From NCBI GenBank assembly GCA_033980235.1, contig CM067062.1:16373301-16437300 (forward strand): a DNA stretch of 64,000 bases, read 5' to 3'. A program made the translations under genes and the position numbers. Below, piece by piece: positions 37,842-52,800 of the stretch. This DNA is from Diadema setosum. Lineage: Eukaryota > Echinodermata > Echinoidea > Diadematoida > Diadematidae. Positions within the stretch are counted from its first letter, which is position 1. Each line of letters begins with the position of its first letter. Under the pieces are notes generated by a model. That model ran no database searches. It worked only from the letters and a program-made list of their open reading frames with translations, and had not been told where the DNA came from.

Positions 37842-40800
37842 GCAAGCTTGTATATGAGATATTGTAACGAAAGAGAAATACAATTGTATGCATTCCTTGT
37901 GGGACCGTCTTGCAAAGTATTACGTGCATCCGTGCGTATAATTTTCATTGCAAACTATAATAGGGTAGGGTTTAGAGTCTAGAGTGGTAATGCAAAATTT
38001 GTTGGGGTTGCTGTACCAATGAAATAAAATAAGGATGGTTTTTTTTTTTCGTTATATTGATCCCCTTCAATTCGGTATACAGTTACAATGTATTCCAATC
38101 AGATTTGTCAAAATAAAGAAATGCATTCTCACGCAGTATATGTCCATGATTGTTTACAATCAGCTATCTGGTATAGGAGGGCATGTCCCGAGAAGTTACA
38201 TACAGTTAAAAAAAATGTAGGCCTACATAACACTTGTGTTGCGATTTCGAGATATAGCATAACAGTGATGTGAATATATCTATACAAGAAAATGACACGC
38301 AAGAAAGCGAATGAGAAAAAACAAGATGCATGTTCACATACTTCCTGGAAATAATGTACATTTATGTGTTGTACACCTAAAATGTATTTTATACTTTATT
38401 TACACAACTTGACACAGTAGCTTGTGCTTGGTATATCATAAAAATATGATGAACAGTTCTGGCATATCTCACTTTCGGCAGGATATACTGATAATATGAA
38501 TATTATATTATATGCGTACACTTTGTACATGTATATCTACAATCTAATGCCAAAAGCCTCACAATACAGGATTGCCTAAAGTCACTAAAAGGTATAACTA
38601 CAAATTGTATGTGTCAGCCGATTGCTATAATTATAGTCAACGTGAACTTGGCACACCCCCGTGTAGGAGGCTAGTAAACAAGATCATGGCACGTTGAAGG
38701 TTAAAATGTTGACAAGAGAAAAGCCTTCTATATCTCCCCCGAAGCCCTCCGAGATCAGATTGAGTGTATACTGTTTGCACAGCAATGTCACCTCAATACT
38801 CACTTCCTCACGCAAGAACGTATCAAAATTGTATAAACGTGTATACAAATTTCGCGGTGCAGTACAGAAATCCGCTGTAGACCTAACTGTATTAAAGTTG
38901 CATCATTTCTACAGCTTCTCCTCCCTCAGTGTTGAAGTGTTGATGGTCAGGATGTGGACAATGCAATATTGGCTGACCCGAAAGAAATGCACGCCACTAC
39001 ACACTACTGTATTTAACAATTGCAAATTGCTACTAAAATTCTTGCGAATGTACGTCGTTGCTTGGCAGAAGGGATAAACATGCAATGTACAATATCACGA
39101 TAATGATTTTAAAGGCATGCATTTAAATCGACAGTGTCCTATATGCTAATGTACTCCAATATAGCCCGTTGTGCCCTCAAGTTCCCTTTAATTACTGTAT
39201 GAAACTCGTCTGTCGGTGCTTTAATTAACTTCCTGTTCTATTTTCAGGCAATTCAGTGAACCACGTTTACAAAGCACCATGCAACCCGAATATTCAGTTG
39301 CTAAGTTTTTGTCTGTTTCACTTTGTTTATTTATTATGTTGATTTAAACAATTTTTCGTTGTGTAAAGGTCAAGAAAGATGGGTTGAAGTATCGGGTAAG
39401 AGCATAGGCATATCGATTACAGCAAACTCACGTGATAGATCCTCTTATCTACGCCAAATTTCCCCCTAGCAACGTCCCTAGAAATCCGCAAACAGATCGT
39501 GGCGAGCGATACGAGAGCAGATGCCAAATCTGCCTAGATTACATCTGAGACAACTTTTCATTCTATACACTGGTTTATGAAGAGGCCACGAACGAAATAA
39601 GATGACTGCGAATATCCACACGTCAGGATGCGCTGCGCGTTTTTACGGAGATTAATGTATAATTAATGCAACAATAAGTATAAGACCGCCCGGCCCGTGA
39701 GAAGGATGTAATTGGGCAAAGTGTATAAGCTCCCAGTGAGGAACGATTGAAGATAGTTCGTGGTTCTTTTTTTAAGCTTAAACTCCTTCGAATTCTCTCA
39801 GTGCCAACGTTCATATAGTTTCATTTGAGCGCATACTAAATTGTTGGATGGAGTCCGATTATTCCTTCCGCACTATAACTGCCAAGAAACTTCTTCTTCC
39901 TCGATTTCGAATTAATTCAACGAGGGTATGAAGTCTTTTTCTTGGCTCTCTGCCTCACTGTGGAATTATTCTTCCGTTTTAGAATGATTCTCTAGGAAAC
40001 TCAGTTTGTGAGTTTTTAACAAGGGTTTATTTTTAGAATATTAGAACTATTGTGTTATTCGGCGTATGACCATGCAGATATGCACGCGTGCGACGAAATC
40101 AATTATCACAGCAAAAATGAAAATTTGTCGTTTTAATGTCAGTGAAAACAGATGTATCTCTTTCCAGCTACTCTACACACACAAAAAAAACTGTACTAAA
40201 TGATGTTTTGTATCTATTTTTGCGTATAATATGAATGGTGATAACAAAAATCCTTATTAATAATTATAAAAATTGAAGTCATTGACAGTACCATGCATTT
40301 CCCCTATTCGGTGTACTGATAGTCTTGCTAAAAAATAACTGTGCCAATATACTGACTATGAACAGTATAGTAACTGTAGAGTCAGATTTGACTTAGCTTC
40401 ACATACCAAACCCATATCCAGATCACACCTACATGTATATAAACTGGTATAAGCCGCAGTTCAAAACGTAAGTCAAACATATGAGATGATACTTGTATGC
40501 AGTGTATATGACATTATATACGTGTATTTTATCTTCCATAAGAGTGATAATTCTGAATTACCTTTGACCCCCTTTGCCAGCATGCTATTATTGCAACAAC
40601 AACAACAAAGTAAACATACAGACATTAATCAGAGTACAGAGATTAACATGCCCAATTTTGCATATCAGGAGCGAATAATTCTGTGTAGTATAAATGGAGG
40701 GGAGAGAGAGAAAGAGAGAAATAGAGATCTATGATTTTGCATTCTGTGGTCATGAGCATTCATACGGGTGACTGCCTTTAGTTGCTTCGTGTAGTATGGG

Positions 40801-41246
40801 GAAGAGGCCTATAACGGATGGCCTTTACATAGTGGACTCAAAAGCAACGTACCTTCAACTTTGTGGCAAGAGTCATGCAGAGTAATCGTCCATAGAACAC
40901 CTGCTTCATCGATAGCTTGCTGCAAGTATAAATAAAAGACTGATAACCAGTTACAATGAATACATTATTACCATTCTTCTCCTTTCTCCTTTTCTTCTTC
41001 GTTCCTTATTTGAGATTTGCTGGGCATCAAACGCGAACACAAATCCAGATTTATCATCTTGTTGTAAAACGTTTAATATGTTTCGTCCTTAAATGTTTGT
41101 TGACGTGAACAGAGCAGAAAGTCTCTTTAGCCAGATTCATGCGACATTTTAAGCACACAATTTTGAATGGGGTTTTGGGCTGAAGATGAAAATATGGTGG
41201 GAGCACAATGTGCCCCCCCCCCCCCCCTTGGGCTTTTTAGGGTTAA

Positions 41247-41562
41247 AGGGGCAGGCTAGTAACGAATCAGTGGGAATGGTGGGGGACGTTTGTTCCAATC
41301 TTGTGGGATTCATTTAAGAGTACATTATAAATCTATTATTGTGTGAAAATTATTTGCATCAGAATGGTCTCGCATTTAAGTAATGTTCCAGGTTAGCATG
41401 CCTGTACAGTGACATTACTTGAATATGAAACCGTTTTGAAGCAGATTATTTTCACACAACAATAGATATATAATGTACTCTTAAATGAATCCCACAAGGA
41501 TTGGAACAGTCATTCCCCAACATTCCCACTGATTCCCACTGATCAGTTACTAGTCATCCCCT
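41247..41562. mobile_element. TTAA-bounded inverted-repeat MITE
   Basis: TTAA occurs at 41243-41246 and 41563-41566. The left end AGGGGCAGGCTAGTAAC pairs with the right GTTACTAGTCATCCCCT. The arms run inward about 150 bases as near complements (for example TGTGGGATTCATTTAAGAGT and its complement). At 316 bp it is non-coding. Confidence 0.8.
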
Positions 41563-41589
41563 TTAAAGCTTCTTCCCTGCTTGAAACAA

Positions 41590-41795
41590 CAGTGTCTTAC
41601 AGTGTGTTCACAATGTGTTCACATAGTCGACTGTAATATGAAAACGCTCGAATTTAACAGTGTAAAGATTGAGATTTCACACTGTGTTTCACACTTGTAA
41701 ATTGAGGATTCACAATGTGTTCAAAATGTTAAAATGCTCGAATTTAATAGTGAAGGGATTTCACACTGTGTTCACAGTGATTATGTTAACACTGT
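41590..41795. repeat. Duplicated block of TTCACACTGTG words
   Basis: Two tandem, diverged copies of a ~100-base unit share CACAATGTGTTCA, GCTCGAATTTAA and GATTTCACACTGTGT in the same order (about 41607-41692 and 41711-41790). Confidence 0.55.
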
Positions 41796-44700
41796 ATGAC
41801 AATACGTTCTTTCCAGATGGGTACTTATAACATGAAAGCACTCTATTAGTGCTGTGATCTCGTGCCGTCTGATCGAGAGTGTGCAGTGATTAAGGCGAAA
41901 GCTGAGATGAGACTCCAGGATCGACGACGAGTCTACTGTATCTTGCGTGCATCCCGTGTTGCCTTTCACCATAATTTCAGTATAAAGCAATCTTCTGATA
42001 GTCTGCAGTCCTTTCAAAGGATTCCCTGCGAACAAAAGCGGAACCGTTTGTTTGCACTCTGAAACCTCTTAGGAAAGTGGTCGTTAGCTGCCGAAGCAAA
42101 ATACCAGTATATTATATGCATGTAAAAACAGACAAGGTGTTCTGTGCAGCTCTTACTCAAGGGGATCCTACGTGTGTTGCACATCATGGTAGCACAAACC
42201 AGACGACAGGAAATCTCCAACTTTACTCACCGTTTTAACTTCACGAGAGCGATCAATCACACTCCTATGAGAAAACGAGTCCAACCGAGAGATATAATTT
42301 GCAGTTTTCATCATGTATCATGTAGTGCATCATCGAGAGAGAAAAACATTACTCATCCACCAGATCGACATGAAGTTTCATCTCGTAGCTCTCCCTCTCG
42401 ACCTCCTGTGGGATCTCCGACCTCGTTGCCTATATACAGCTGTACCATCACGCATACTTTAGATGCACATGTATTTCTTTGCGATGATGTCAGTTCAAAA
42501 CACATTTACTAGTATACAGAGCACTTGCACTCTTACAGTATGTATTGTACATGGGATTGTATCACCAACTCTCGAAACAACTGTTGATTAAAGGAAGAAA
42601 ACTGAGAATTGTCGCCCCAACTGCTAAAATGCAGGAGCAACAAAAGTCACGATCTTTTTGTATTTTCGTTTATTATTTGTTGTTATCAACAAAAAGTATC
42701 ATTCCTGTCTACAAAAATTACTCAAGGGAAGCACCTGGTGTGGTTCTTATAGCAGATAGTCGTTACAGGCAAGGTCGATGCGGTTGCAACCGTGATATAC
42801 GTCTCGTTTATTTAACTAATGTAATTACATCATACCACAATTCTGCGATATTGTTTTGTACTATATGTACTGCAATTGTATCATTAATGATAGACCCAAC
42901 TATGTACAGTGATATTAAACAGAAACAACAATAAATATTTACCAGTCAGATGCTGGTCTAGAGCGAGTATATTCTTGGCTATAAAACGCACGTATAGCTC
43001 GTGAATGATGGGGCAACCCCGGACTGTTAGTGTACTCAGCTGCTGGTCAGTTAGTAAATTTGCAGGACACCACCACGTCACTCAGTCTCTGCTTCTCTTT
43101 TACAGAAAAGTAGGAAACGACGTTAGAAATAATGGACATTATAATTAACTTTGATTCGACGTTCAATAAAGAAAATGTCATTATTGTTTTCTTCAAAACG
43201 CTGGGGCCCAAAGCTTTAGATAAATAGGAGAATGAATTTTACGATATAGAAGGCAATCCTGTATCGGGACAGCATGTCTTAATATACTTATTATTATGTG
43301 TTACACGCTGTGCAGAACATGCAGAAGACTGAAATTATTCTGTTCGCGGGTTTGGAAGCCCGTGCAGAACAACTTCAATGAAGATGGACACCGCCTTTTC
43401 CATCACTAACCTGATATTTTAATGCGCAGGTGATTATCATCAAAACGTTTTGCGTATACTGTATTAACAAGGGTATCTACCCTGAGAGTTTCTGATTAAA
43501 ACTATGGAAGGAGGTGACTCCAAAATAGTACTATAATTCACTGACAGTGACTGAGGGGCTTAACCCCGAAGTAAATAGTACTATAGCTCACAAATAGTGT
43601 GCTGTACTACATACAATATATTCAGAAAATGTTGTCATTAACAGTGACATCATTTTCCAAATATCATAATCAGAGAATGGCAAACATACCAACATTATAA
43701 AATAGTTGGAAGTACATATAATCACGTAAATCTCTTAAAGAAATCATTACAGGATATATTTTTTCTCCAATTTATATAATGTAGCAATAGGTATTCAGTC
43801 CATCTTGATACGTCGATACAGGCACACAGTTTTCATAGCCCTGATCACTCGCTGATATCAGAAGGGATTGATTTCATATATGAAATCACCTACGGTTAAC
43901 GTTTTAGAAAGCTTGTATTGATAAACAAGATTAATTTGGTATATCAATTATAGATAATCCTGCTCAGAAAGTTACACAATACTGTCTTAACTACCGCTCA
44001 TTTTCCATGGCCTTGTGTTCCCTGCATATTTCAATAAGCATCAAAGTAACACGTAACAATAAAAAATGAAATCACAAAGTTGCCTGAGGTATTCTCCAGA
44101 GTCAGTGTTGATATGGTAAGGAATTATAATCAGACACAGAACAGAAATGGAGGAAGTGACCGCGGTAAAGGTGCTGTTGCTGGAAAGAAAGACATTGATT
44201 CAAGGATATCAGTATCCCACGATAGATTTAAAGAACACGGTATCTTGCGATGCTGTATAGGATCACCTATTGATTGCAATAGCAGGGTATATTACAAGGG
44301 AGTTATCATTAGTTTGCACACCACACAAATGCCGTGTTTGAGGCCAATAGCTTTGCAGGAGTCGCTGGAAACCACTTGCCAGCTTTAATGCGACTCGCTA
44401 GTACTCCAAGCTTGGTCATTATTCATGCCCTCATTTGTTCCAGACAATCGATTGATTACATCTGGTGAAATGTAGCTCATGTTGTTTGCATGTTATATCT
44501 ATACATGGACCATGAGCACACCGTGCTGTTTCAAATTCAAACACTAGAGCGTGGCACAAGGATGGTACTTCATCAGCGTCAGGTCTCGGAGACGATGTCA
44601 TCGTTCAAACACCGTCTAATTACGGCAGTATCGTTGGAATCATGTTTGCGTAACGTCGCGATAGACCATGTGATTGATCGTGATGATGAGTCTGTGTTAT

Positions 44701-45455
44701 TGATTCCCTCCCACTGTCTGGAGGTATATAAATAAGGGGAAAAAAAACGATCACAATTCTTGCATGCACACTCAAAATATCGTTGCCCTTGATTCAACAC
44801 ACGTTTCCCTCATTCCATCAAATTTTAATCCTGAATTAGTTGCTCACGTTTAAACATCCAACTTCCACCAAATAATGGTATCACGCAACATTATACTTGT
44901 ACCTGAAATTATGTTGTCAGGATTATCTCATTGACGTGCGTTACCTATCATTTTAAACTGTCATCTCATTCACGGGCGAGAAAGAATGTTGTTCTTTCTC
45001 ATTCATTTTGATTATCAAGCGTATATAAAGAGTGCTGCATGGCAGCGTTATAAAGAGAAACACCGTCATATAGTATGATTCCTACACTGTATAATGCTGG
45101 GGGGGGGGGGTTCTTCTCTAACTCCCTTTTTATGTTTTTTTATGTTCATCACGCAAATCATGTGTAAATAATGTGATTCTTAAGGCCTATGAGTGTTCTA
45201 ATAAAACATGAATTTAATATTGAAGTTGCTAAGGATTGAATTGACTTGAATTTAAAAGGCATTTTATTTAATAACATCCGTAAGCTGAATTGCGGACATT
45301 TTTCAATGAATCAGCATTAATACATTTAAATGTATACAAGATAGTAAACAAAATTACAGAATGAAAACTGTCTCCATGAAATTAATGTGAATCAATTTGA
45401 AGCCATAAAGTCAATGTCTATTCGATATCATCTCAACACAACTTTCTTTTTCTCT

Positions 45456-45488
45456 CACACACACACACAATACATGTATGTCTCTCCT

Positions 45489-45577
<89 letters not shown>

Positions 45578-45609
45578 TATAATTATATATATATATGTAT
45601 ATATATATA

Positions 45610-45660
<51 letters not shown>

Positions 45661-45661
45661 A

Positions 45662-45713
<52 letters not shown>
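45456..45713. repeat. (CA)n(CT)n(TA)n compound microsatellite
   Basis: About 258 bases of CA, then CT, then long interrupted TA repeats. Confidence 0.95.
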
Positions 45714-45714
<1 letters not shown>

Positions 45715-46032
45715 GTGTGCGTATATACAGTGTTGTACATAAGTGAATTGTGGCTGCGAACACCATGACCCTAAAATTACGCACTGATTCTCGACTTTTA
45801 TAGCATTCAGGTTCAATAGGCTAAGATCTCATCAAGAATAACGTGTGAGTTGTTCCGGATGCTTTTTTTTTAGCCACAGGGACAACAATTTGGTGTAGAC
45901 TGTTGCATCTCTCATCACTGGCGACCTGGATGAACTTCATGTCGCAACATTCATGATTGAAATCTATATTGCTTGAACAGACCATTATGTATTTGTAAAA
46001 CGAGAAGAACACTATAATTCCGTTTTGCTAAA

Positions 46033-46035
46033 GTG

Positions 46036-46067
<32 letters not shown>

Positions 46068-46107
46068 CGAGGATGTGTGTGTGCGAGGATGTGTGTGTAT
46101 GTGTATT
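46033..46107. repeat. (GT)n microsatellite
   Basis: An interrupted GT repeat with GCGAGGAT interruptions. Confidence 0.9.
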
Positions 46108-46521
46108 TTTCTGATCAATACCTTAATACTCCAATCAATCAATACTTCTCGGCCCTATTTATCTACACTGTCGTTAACAAGCACCTGCTGGTAGGGGTCT
46201 AGCAAACACGGTTTCTTCTCGCCTTGTTTGACCTGTCGTTAAATTATCATGTTTGACTGATCATTGCGGCCTTGACACCTCGATCGATTATACGGAGCCT
46301 TGCGAGTGTGAACAAGATGAATTAGTCGACACCTTTGGAGTGGCGGAAATATAAGAGCAACTGCAATACATTAACGGATTGATCACCTCACCTAAATAAT
46401 AGCCGTTGGCGTAGATATAAAACTATACCAACACGACCGCGTATTTGTTTCCAGTTAATAACCCAACATGCTGACATAATTATCAGGGAACAAATAAACG
46501 CGCTTAACATACTCAAACACA

Positions 46522-46543
46522 TACACACACACACGCATATATG

Positions 46544-46599
<56 letters not shown>
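46522..46599. repeat. (CA)n(TA)n microsatellite
   Basis: A short CA run followed by about 55 bases of TA. Confidence 0.9.
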
Positions 46600-46602
<3 letters not shown>

Positions 46603-49600
46603 GGCAACGTCTACCAGCAGCCATTCCTCCGTCACAACTTAAAAAAAAAGAATATATATATTATATATATATATATATAATATTTATAATCATGAAGTTA
46701 GATAAATATTATGTATTTGTGTCTGTGTGTCCGTATATATCTGTGACCGATGACCCTCATCAATGTAACTTATGGAGATGTTATCCTTCATTATCATATA
46801 TCTTATTCTGCAAATAAAATTCATTCCTTATTGCGCAACATCCATATTCAGTTCTCGATTTATATCCTTCCATGCATGATGACAGTAAAGCTACATTAAT
46901 TATATCTAATACATTTTACCAATCATTTCTTCACTAAATCCCAATCTTAAAAACTCTCTTCTCACCCTATTTACAACTACCAATGATGAACTTTATATAC
47001 ATTCCTAAGAAACAAATCTTTATCAAATACTTTGTACATCAATGAAAATAACAATGTATTATCAAAATTGACCTCTTTCCTCCTTTAATTACCTTCCTTC
47101 ATAATCAAATTTCTACTTTCCCTCTAGACCAGTGTCCTGCAATATAACATTATAAAATTCTGGTAACGTTAAACATCAACAACAGTATGCAAACATCCAT
47201 CGATTCAAGTGCAAAACTCTCATCTTTCCGTAATTTCGCTCTTTTCTGTCCACACTTTTTTTCATATTTTGATCGATTAAGTCACTGTTAATGCCTCAAT
47301 CATGGGTGATTATTGTTAGCCAGTTTATTGCTGTCATCTACCAATACTGCTATAAGCGCTTTCAAAGTATGGTTGGTTCAATCTTCTTATAAAACACCTG
47401 CCCTGGGACACTAACGGCAAAACAACAGAGAAACATCTTCGAAACGTTTCTTTAATCTCTCCTTCTAGTCAGGCAGTAGTCTCCTGTTATTTTGTGAGTT
47501 ATCTCTACAAATTAGGATAAGTTACAGCCCTATATACAGTAATTTTGTGTAAGACACGACGTGGTCGTTTATAGATGAACATAAGTATCTGTTTACGCTG
47601 AGCTGCGGAAGTTTCTGAAGAGTTGGATTCAGTTTCGAGCATCATGTACAATGATATCGAGCATATCTATTACTGCGGTGTGAGCTTGATTTGTAGCCTA
47701 TAGGGAGGTGGGATGCAATTTCAGGTATACGGGTATGCGACATTAACCAATGACTTCCTCGTAGAAACGGGTTTTACTGTAGGATCTCCACCATGAAGAG
47801 ACACAGGGATATGTTCCACACGGGTTTGTACCAATTCACAAGGGCATTAAAACTGTCAGGGCGTATAAGCATACAGTAACTACTAGTGTAACAATCATGA
47901 CTTGGATATGCGTCCTCCGCCTGATAAGATTCATGTGCGCGAGGAAATGCACACACACACAACACACTAAAGCACACACAAAAACTATTCAATTACACAT
48001 TAGACAGACAAATGATTTGACTTTTCACGACCTTTATTCTGTTGGCTGATATCCAGTCATTTCGCATTATGTGTGCATTGACATATTAAATCATAATGGA
48101 ACAAAATTCTTCGTACTGCTATCAATTAGTGGAGCACTATACAAACAGTGATTGTAGCAGCGGAAATTAGAAGCTTATCTTGTTTATCCTTACATGCACT
48201 TAGCATGGCTTCTGTGCATAATGTAATGTTATACGCAACAATATTATGCCGGAATGGATTGCTAATCTCTTTTATCAAATGCCTGAGTTCAAAGATTTAT
48301 AATATAACAACCCTGTCCACCGATATTAAAAAAAAAAGAAGAAATGCTTCTACATCCCTGCAGTTGAAATAATGGTCTGCTCTTTGTGTCGTTAATGCCC
48401 ATGCAAGAATCCTCAAATATAAAACTGTATTCGATCGACGTCCTTGTCCTTGTTCAACAAAGAGTCATGAAAAATACATTAAATCAATATATTTTGGTTG
48501 CTTTCATAATTCGAACACATTGATTTGCACTAACGCTCTTTTGAAGATAGTGTTCAATGAAATCTATAATTGCATAAACTATGACCCCAAGCATTAAATA
48601 ATATAGCGAACAAACAAAATTATTCTTGGTATCTTAGCAAGTTAATTCTCCCAGTTTTAATTCTCAGTTTCCTATATGACGAGTAAGTGCATCGTAAAGT
48701 CAATGTCTGGGTTCCCAAGTTCAGTACTATAAGTTTATCATGGCTCTCCAAACTACTGCCACAGATGGGCCTCACCCACTACTTCGGTATGCCAAAAATA
48801 CCCCGCAGACAACAATAACACGTGGCACATAGTAAACGTGGACCCCTTTGCTGATTGTTTTCCCCGCCCGAAAGTCCCCGACTGCTGATGACAAATGGCG
48901 TATATCCGAAAAGGATATTCGTAAAGGCAATGGGGGGGGGGGGGGGTAATGCGAAGCCAGAATTCACGTTGCTTCGATACATGTATGAAGCATACACCAT
49001 GCGTGCGACCACGTATTTAGAAATATGGATGATTGTGGAGAGCACAAATACGTGTCTTTTGATCTTATATTATATACATGCTAAACGGAACTTCATTGTG
49101 ACTTTGCTACCGTGCAATAGCCGCCTAGCTGATCCTATAGAATTTCCCATTGTTCCCTATATTTCCCTATAAATAATAGTGAAAAGAACCGTCACTATTG
49201 TATTTTTTGTCATGTTAGGAATGGAAATATGAACACAGTATCACACAGACAACAGAATGACTACACCCAGTATACCATAGTAAGAGAACAGCTATAGGTA
49301 CATTGTAGGGCTATCATAATATACACGTCCGTGGGGTAGGGATGGGGAAGTTTGAACCTCTTTGCGGCAAGGAACTTTATAGAGCGTGCGATCTATATTA
49401 CACTTAATAATTATCTTTTGGTTTATTCTGATGATACCAACTTTTTTGGCGGTTGTAAATCCATGTTTTGTGTTTTGAGGTTTGTTTGTTTGTTTGTTTT
49501 AGGCGTGAGTAAAAGCTTTTCAGGCTAGTGAGCGTGAGAAAGACCACGCGGCGTGAGCCTCACGCCTATAATGAAACTTCGTATGGTCTGAAAATCACCA

Positions 49601-50977
49601 CACATCGCACAAAGACACACACAAATGCAATTGCTTTTGGTACACACCAGTAATAACTGTTCGATAAAGACACTTTGCAATAAGAGTCGGAGTACTTTAC
49701 TGTCCTTCCCTTCTCATCTTCTTCACGAAGAGAAAATGAAGATCTTCTTGTTAAAGTTAAGAATATGAAGTTTACAAAATGTAGGCCTATATACTTTATA
49801 TGACATAATAATTCCCATTGTTGTAAAACATTTTTGTTTGCGTTTGATTTTGCATATTGCCTTTGGACGCAACGGCCCACACCTAACGATAATTTCTTAG
49901 TTCTACTGTATCAGTGTCCAATCAGTTAGGATATGGCTTCTGTATTCAGTTTATCTTCTTCGCAACCTGAACAGAATATTCAGAATGTCTTTGTGATGGG
50001 CGTACATACAACGATAATCCTCGATAGGTGGAGATGAATGACGATACAATGATGGAATGGAGATGTAATTAAATTTGTTTTCCTTTTACTTATTTATCTC
50101 TTTTCTTTTAGTCATAATTCATTCAGAAATTTGTTGATATTTTTTTTTCTTCAAAGCGATGGCAAAACACTCGCCACCCATCTAGGATAGGATGAGTGTC
50201 AGGGCAATCCCATATGTTGATATGTAAACAGTCGATTTTGTATTTCATGTGTGAGGGAGTAGAGTGACCGAATATGTATAGGCCTACTGTGTGTGCATTA
50301 CGTGTGTTCGTGTGTTTGTGTGCTTGTCTGTCTTTTGGTCTGTGTGCATGAACACAAGATTTGAAGTTTAAAAAAAAAACAGAGTTGGATCATGATAACG
50401 TTTTTTTCGCGCCCGTTCGTGAGATCGCCCGTCCGTATTGAAGTGCCCTGTACTCCGTTGACGAGTTCATGCAAATTTCCAACTGCTCGAATCTATGTTG
50501 GGGGACATTAAACTTAACTGGGCCTTTCCTGGCCACTGGCCTGACTCTTATTGATTATGACAGACTCTCATTTTGCTCGCATGATTGCGGATGATTCCAT
50601 TTCCTGCTAATTATCTCTGTTGTTGTCCCACGCACATGTAGCCGATGCACGCCGCGTCCATACGTGGCACGCGTCCAAAGGGGCGGCAACTGCACGTGCG
50701 CTGGAATGTGGTTAAAAAAGATAGCCACATAATAAAGGTCACTTATCCCCTTTTCTAAAAGCCACAAAATTTTGCTTTGTTGAAGAATAAGGACTCCCAA
50801 TATCGTGTATTAAATCTTAAGGTAACATATCTCAGAGTTTTTTTGGGGAAAAAAATGAGAAGAAAAACTAACTCTATGTCATTGCAACTGATTGACAAAT
50901 TGCCCTACATCGACGTAAATAAGCACTGAATTGATCAGTGTCTCAGTAGTAGCCATGATAAAAAATCATGGGCGTAC

Positions 50978-51050
50978 ATACTCGAGCAGGACTTGAACCT
51001 ACGACCTCCTGATCACCGGACAGGCGTCATCTCCACTAGACCACCGAGCA
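50978..51050 (-). tRNA. tRNA-like cloverleaf, pseudogene or SINE head (Thr-GGT-like)
   Basis: On the minus strand the 73 bases fold as a tRNA. The 7-bp acceptor stem TGCTCGG/TCGAGTA is fully paired allowing G-U, box A is TGGTCTAGTGG, and box B is GTTCAAGTC within a 5-bp T stem. The putative anticodon is GGT. Against a working gene: position 33 is C rather than U, the anticodon stem has a T-T mismatch, and the D stem has only three pairs. A tRNA-derived SINE head or tRNA pseudogene is more likely. Confidence 0.5.
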
Positions 51051-52569
51051 TTCGCCCGAAAGCAAGTGTTGGTTCTAATCCTTATAGCATGCAGCGGGTA
51101 CTGCTTTATTATTCAAATTCATGATTTTCTTCCGTCGAGCGCGCGCACACACATACATACTCACACACACACACCAAAACTTCTCAAGGCCTGCACAAAA
51201 AACAGAAGTTTTTTTTTTTTCCTTTGGGGGGGGGGGGGGGGGGCTCAAACGCAGTTATTCCAAAGTCTCAAATCCCAATTAATAGTTAACTGATCATTAT
51301 TTTGAATTGACGAATTAACTAGCATTCAGCCAGGAATAACATCATTTGTTATACTTTTGTAAAAAAAAAAAAAAAAGACAAGAATATATATGTATATATA
51401 TATATATAATCGTCAGTCAGTGGAAAATTGTGAGGTGATGACATCATCAGCTTGCTATTTACATATTCAATTAACTATTTTTCCAAAAAAAATGCGAAAC
51501 TTCACAATTTCATGATTTCCATAATCTTTATCCGATTTTGATCAAATTTTCATTGTTGTACTAATAAAATTTGACTATTTCTTTTCAAGTTAACTTCAAT
51601 TTGGGAATAGAGAGGAGGAGAGAGAGAGAAACGAAGAGGAGTGAGCTGGCTATCCAAGAAATAATCTTTGGTTTTATTCTAATTCGTCCATATCTATGTC
51701 ACAATTTTGGTGTTATGTTCAACCACCTGCATCCCCATTCGCTTCCAAAATCCGGCCATCGACATAGATCCATAGTAATCCATGCTAATGAGCCGGAGTG
51801 CGCTTCCTGCCTATAGGAGCAGACTTAAAGAGGCATTCGAGACAATTTATATAATTTCACATCATGTAGTACATTGATCGATAATGCCATGTATACATTT
51901 ATGTACTTTATTATGGTCATTGAGCACATAAACCATCACTCTGAAAAAAACAACCCAAAACAAATAACGTGTAACAACGATGATGATATACAGAGGCTCA
52001 CATAATTTCAGAAATGTAGCAATGTCAATGTCATTCCATTACAATACAAATTGCTTCACAAGTTCACCTGCTTGAAATTTATATATATTTTTCTTTTGTT
52101 CTGCTTCCTTGAGCACCCGATCATGCATTCTTATGTGAAGCTGCTATGTTGCTATGTCGTCATCTTCGCTCATTGAGCTTTATTATGAACGATGAAAACA
52201 TTCTTATTCCTCATCCCAATCACTACAAATTCTGAAACTCTGGAACCAATGTAACCAATACTCATAGCTGTTGAAATGCAAAAGTCTGAAAGTCACCTTG
52301 AAAGATACAAGACTTTAAGATCCAGGACTGGTGCGTGTGTTCTCAAACGGAAGTTTAACCGGGTAGGTTGAAGCTTCTCGGTGTACAGTGATATAAACTT
52401 AAGCCTTATGAACTTAAACCTATTTCACAATAATTAATTTCACCCTATACCCGAGAAGAAATCTACACTGCCCAAAGGTTATTGCCCTCCTAAAGACAAT
52501 TGGGACGAAAGCATTCGGCTTTCTGTATCAGTGACAACAGGTATCAAGCTTGGGTGCACGTCACAATAC

Positions 52570-52800
52570 TGACTTCCACGAGTCATACAGCCCATGAGTT
52601 CGACACTAAGCTGACAAGGTCCACGAGAGCGACACATTAAACCCCATGTTGTATACGTCGAACTCGTGGGCTGTTTTTACCTAGTGTCAGTCTCATGGGC
52701 TTTATTTGCCTAGTGTCGAACTCGTGGGCTGTAGGACTTGTGGGCTGTATGACTCATGGCTGTCGGTCTTGTGGGATGACCCCATCAGATTTACCCCACG
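52570..52800. repeat. Block built from a repeated GTCGAACTCGTGGGCTGT word
   Basis: The 18-base word occurs twice directly, once inverted near the left edge (ACAGCCCATGAGTTCGAC), and as several decayed variants (GACTTGTGGGCTGT, GACTCATGGCTGT). This resembles other word-built MITEs in the window, but terminal repeats and target duplication could not be fixed. Confidence 0.5.

Noticed and set aside
41862..42934. Cluster of 66-129-codon frames as a possible gene
   Set aside because: They lie in different frames, have no shared domain, and lack consistent splice signals or codon bias.
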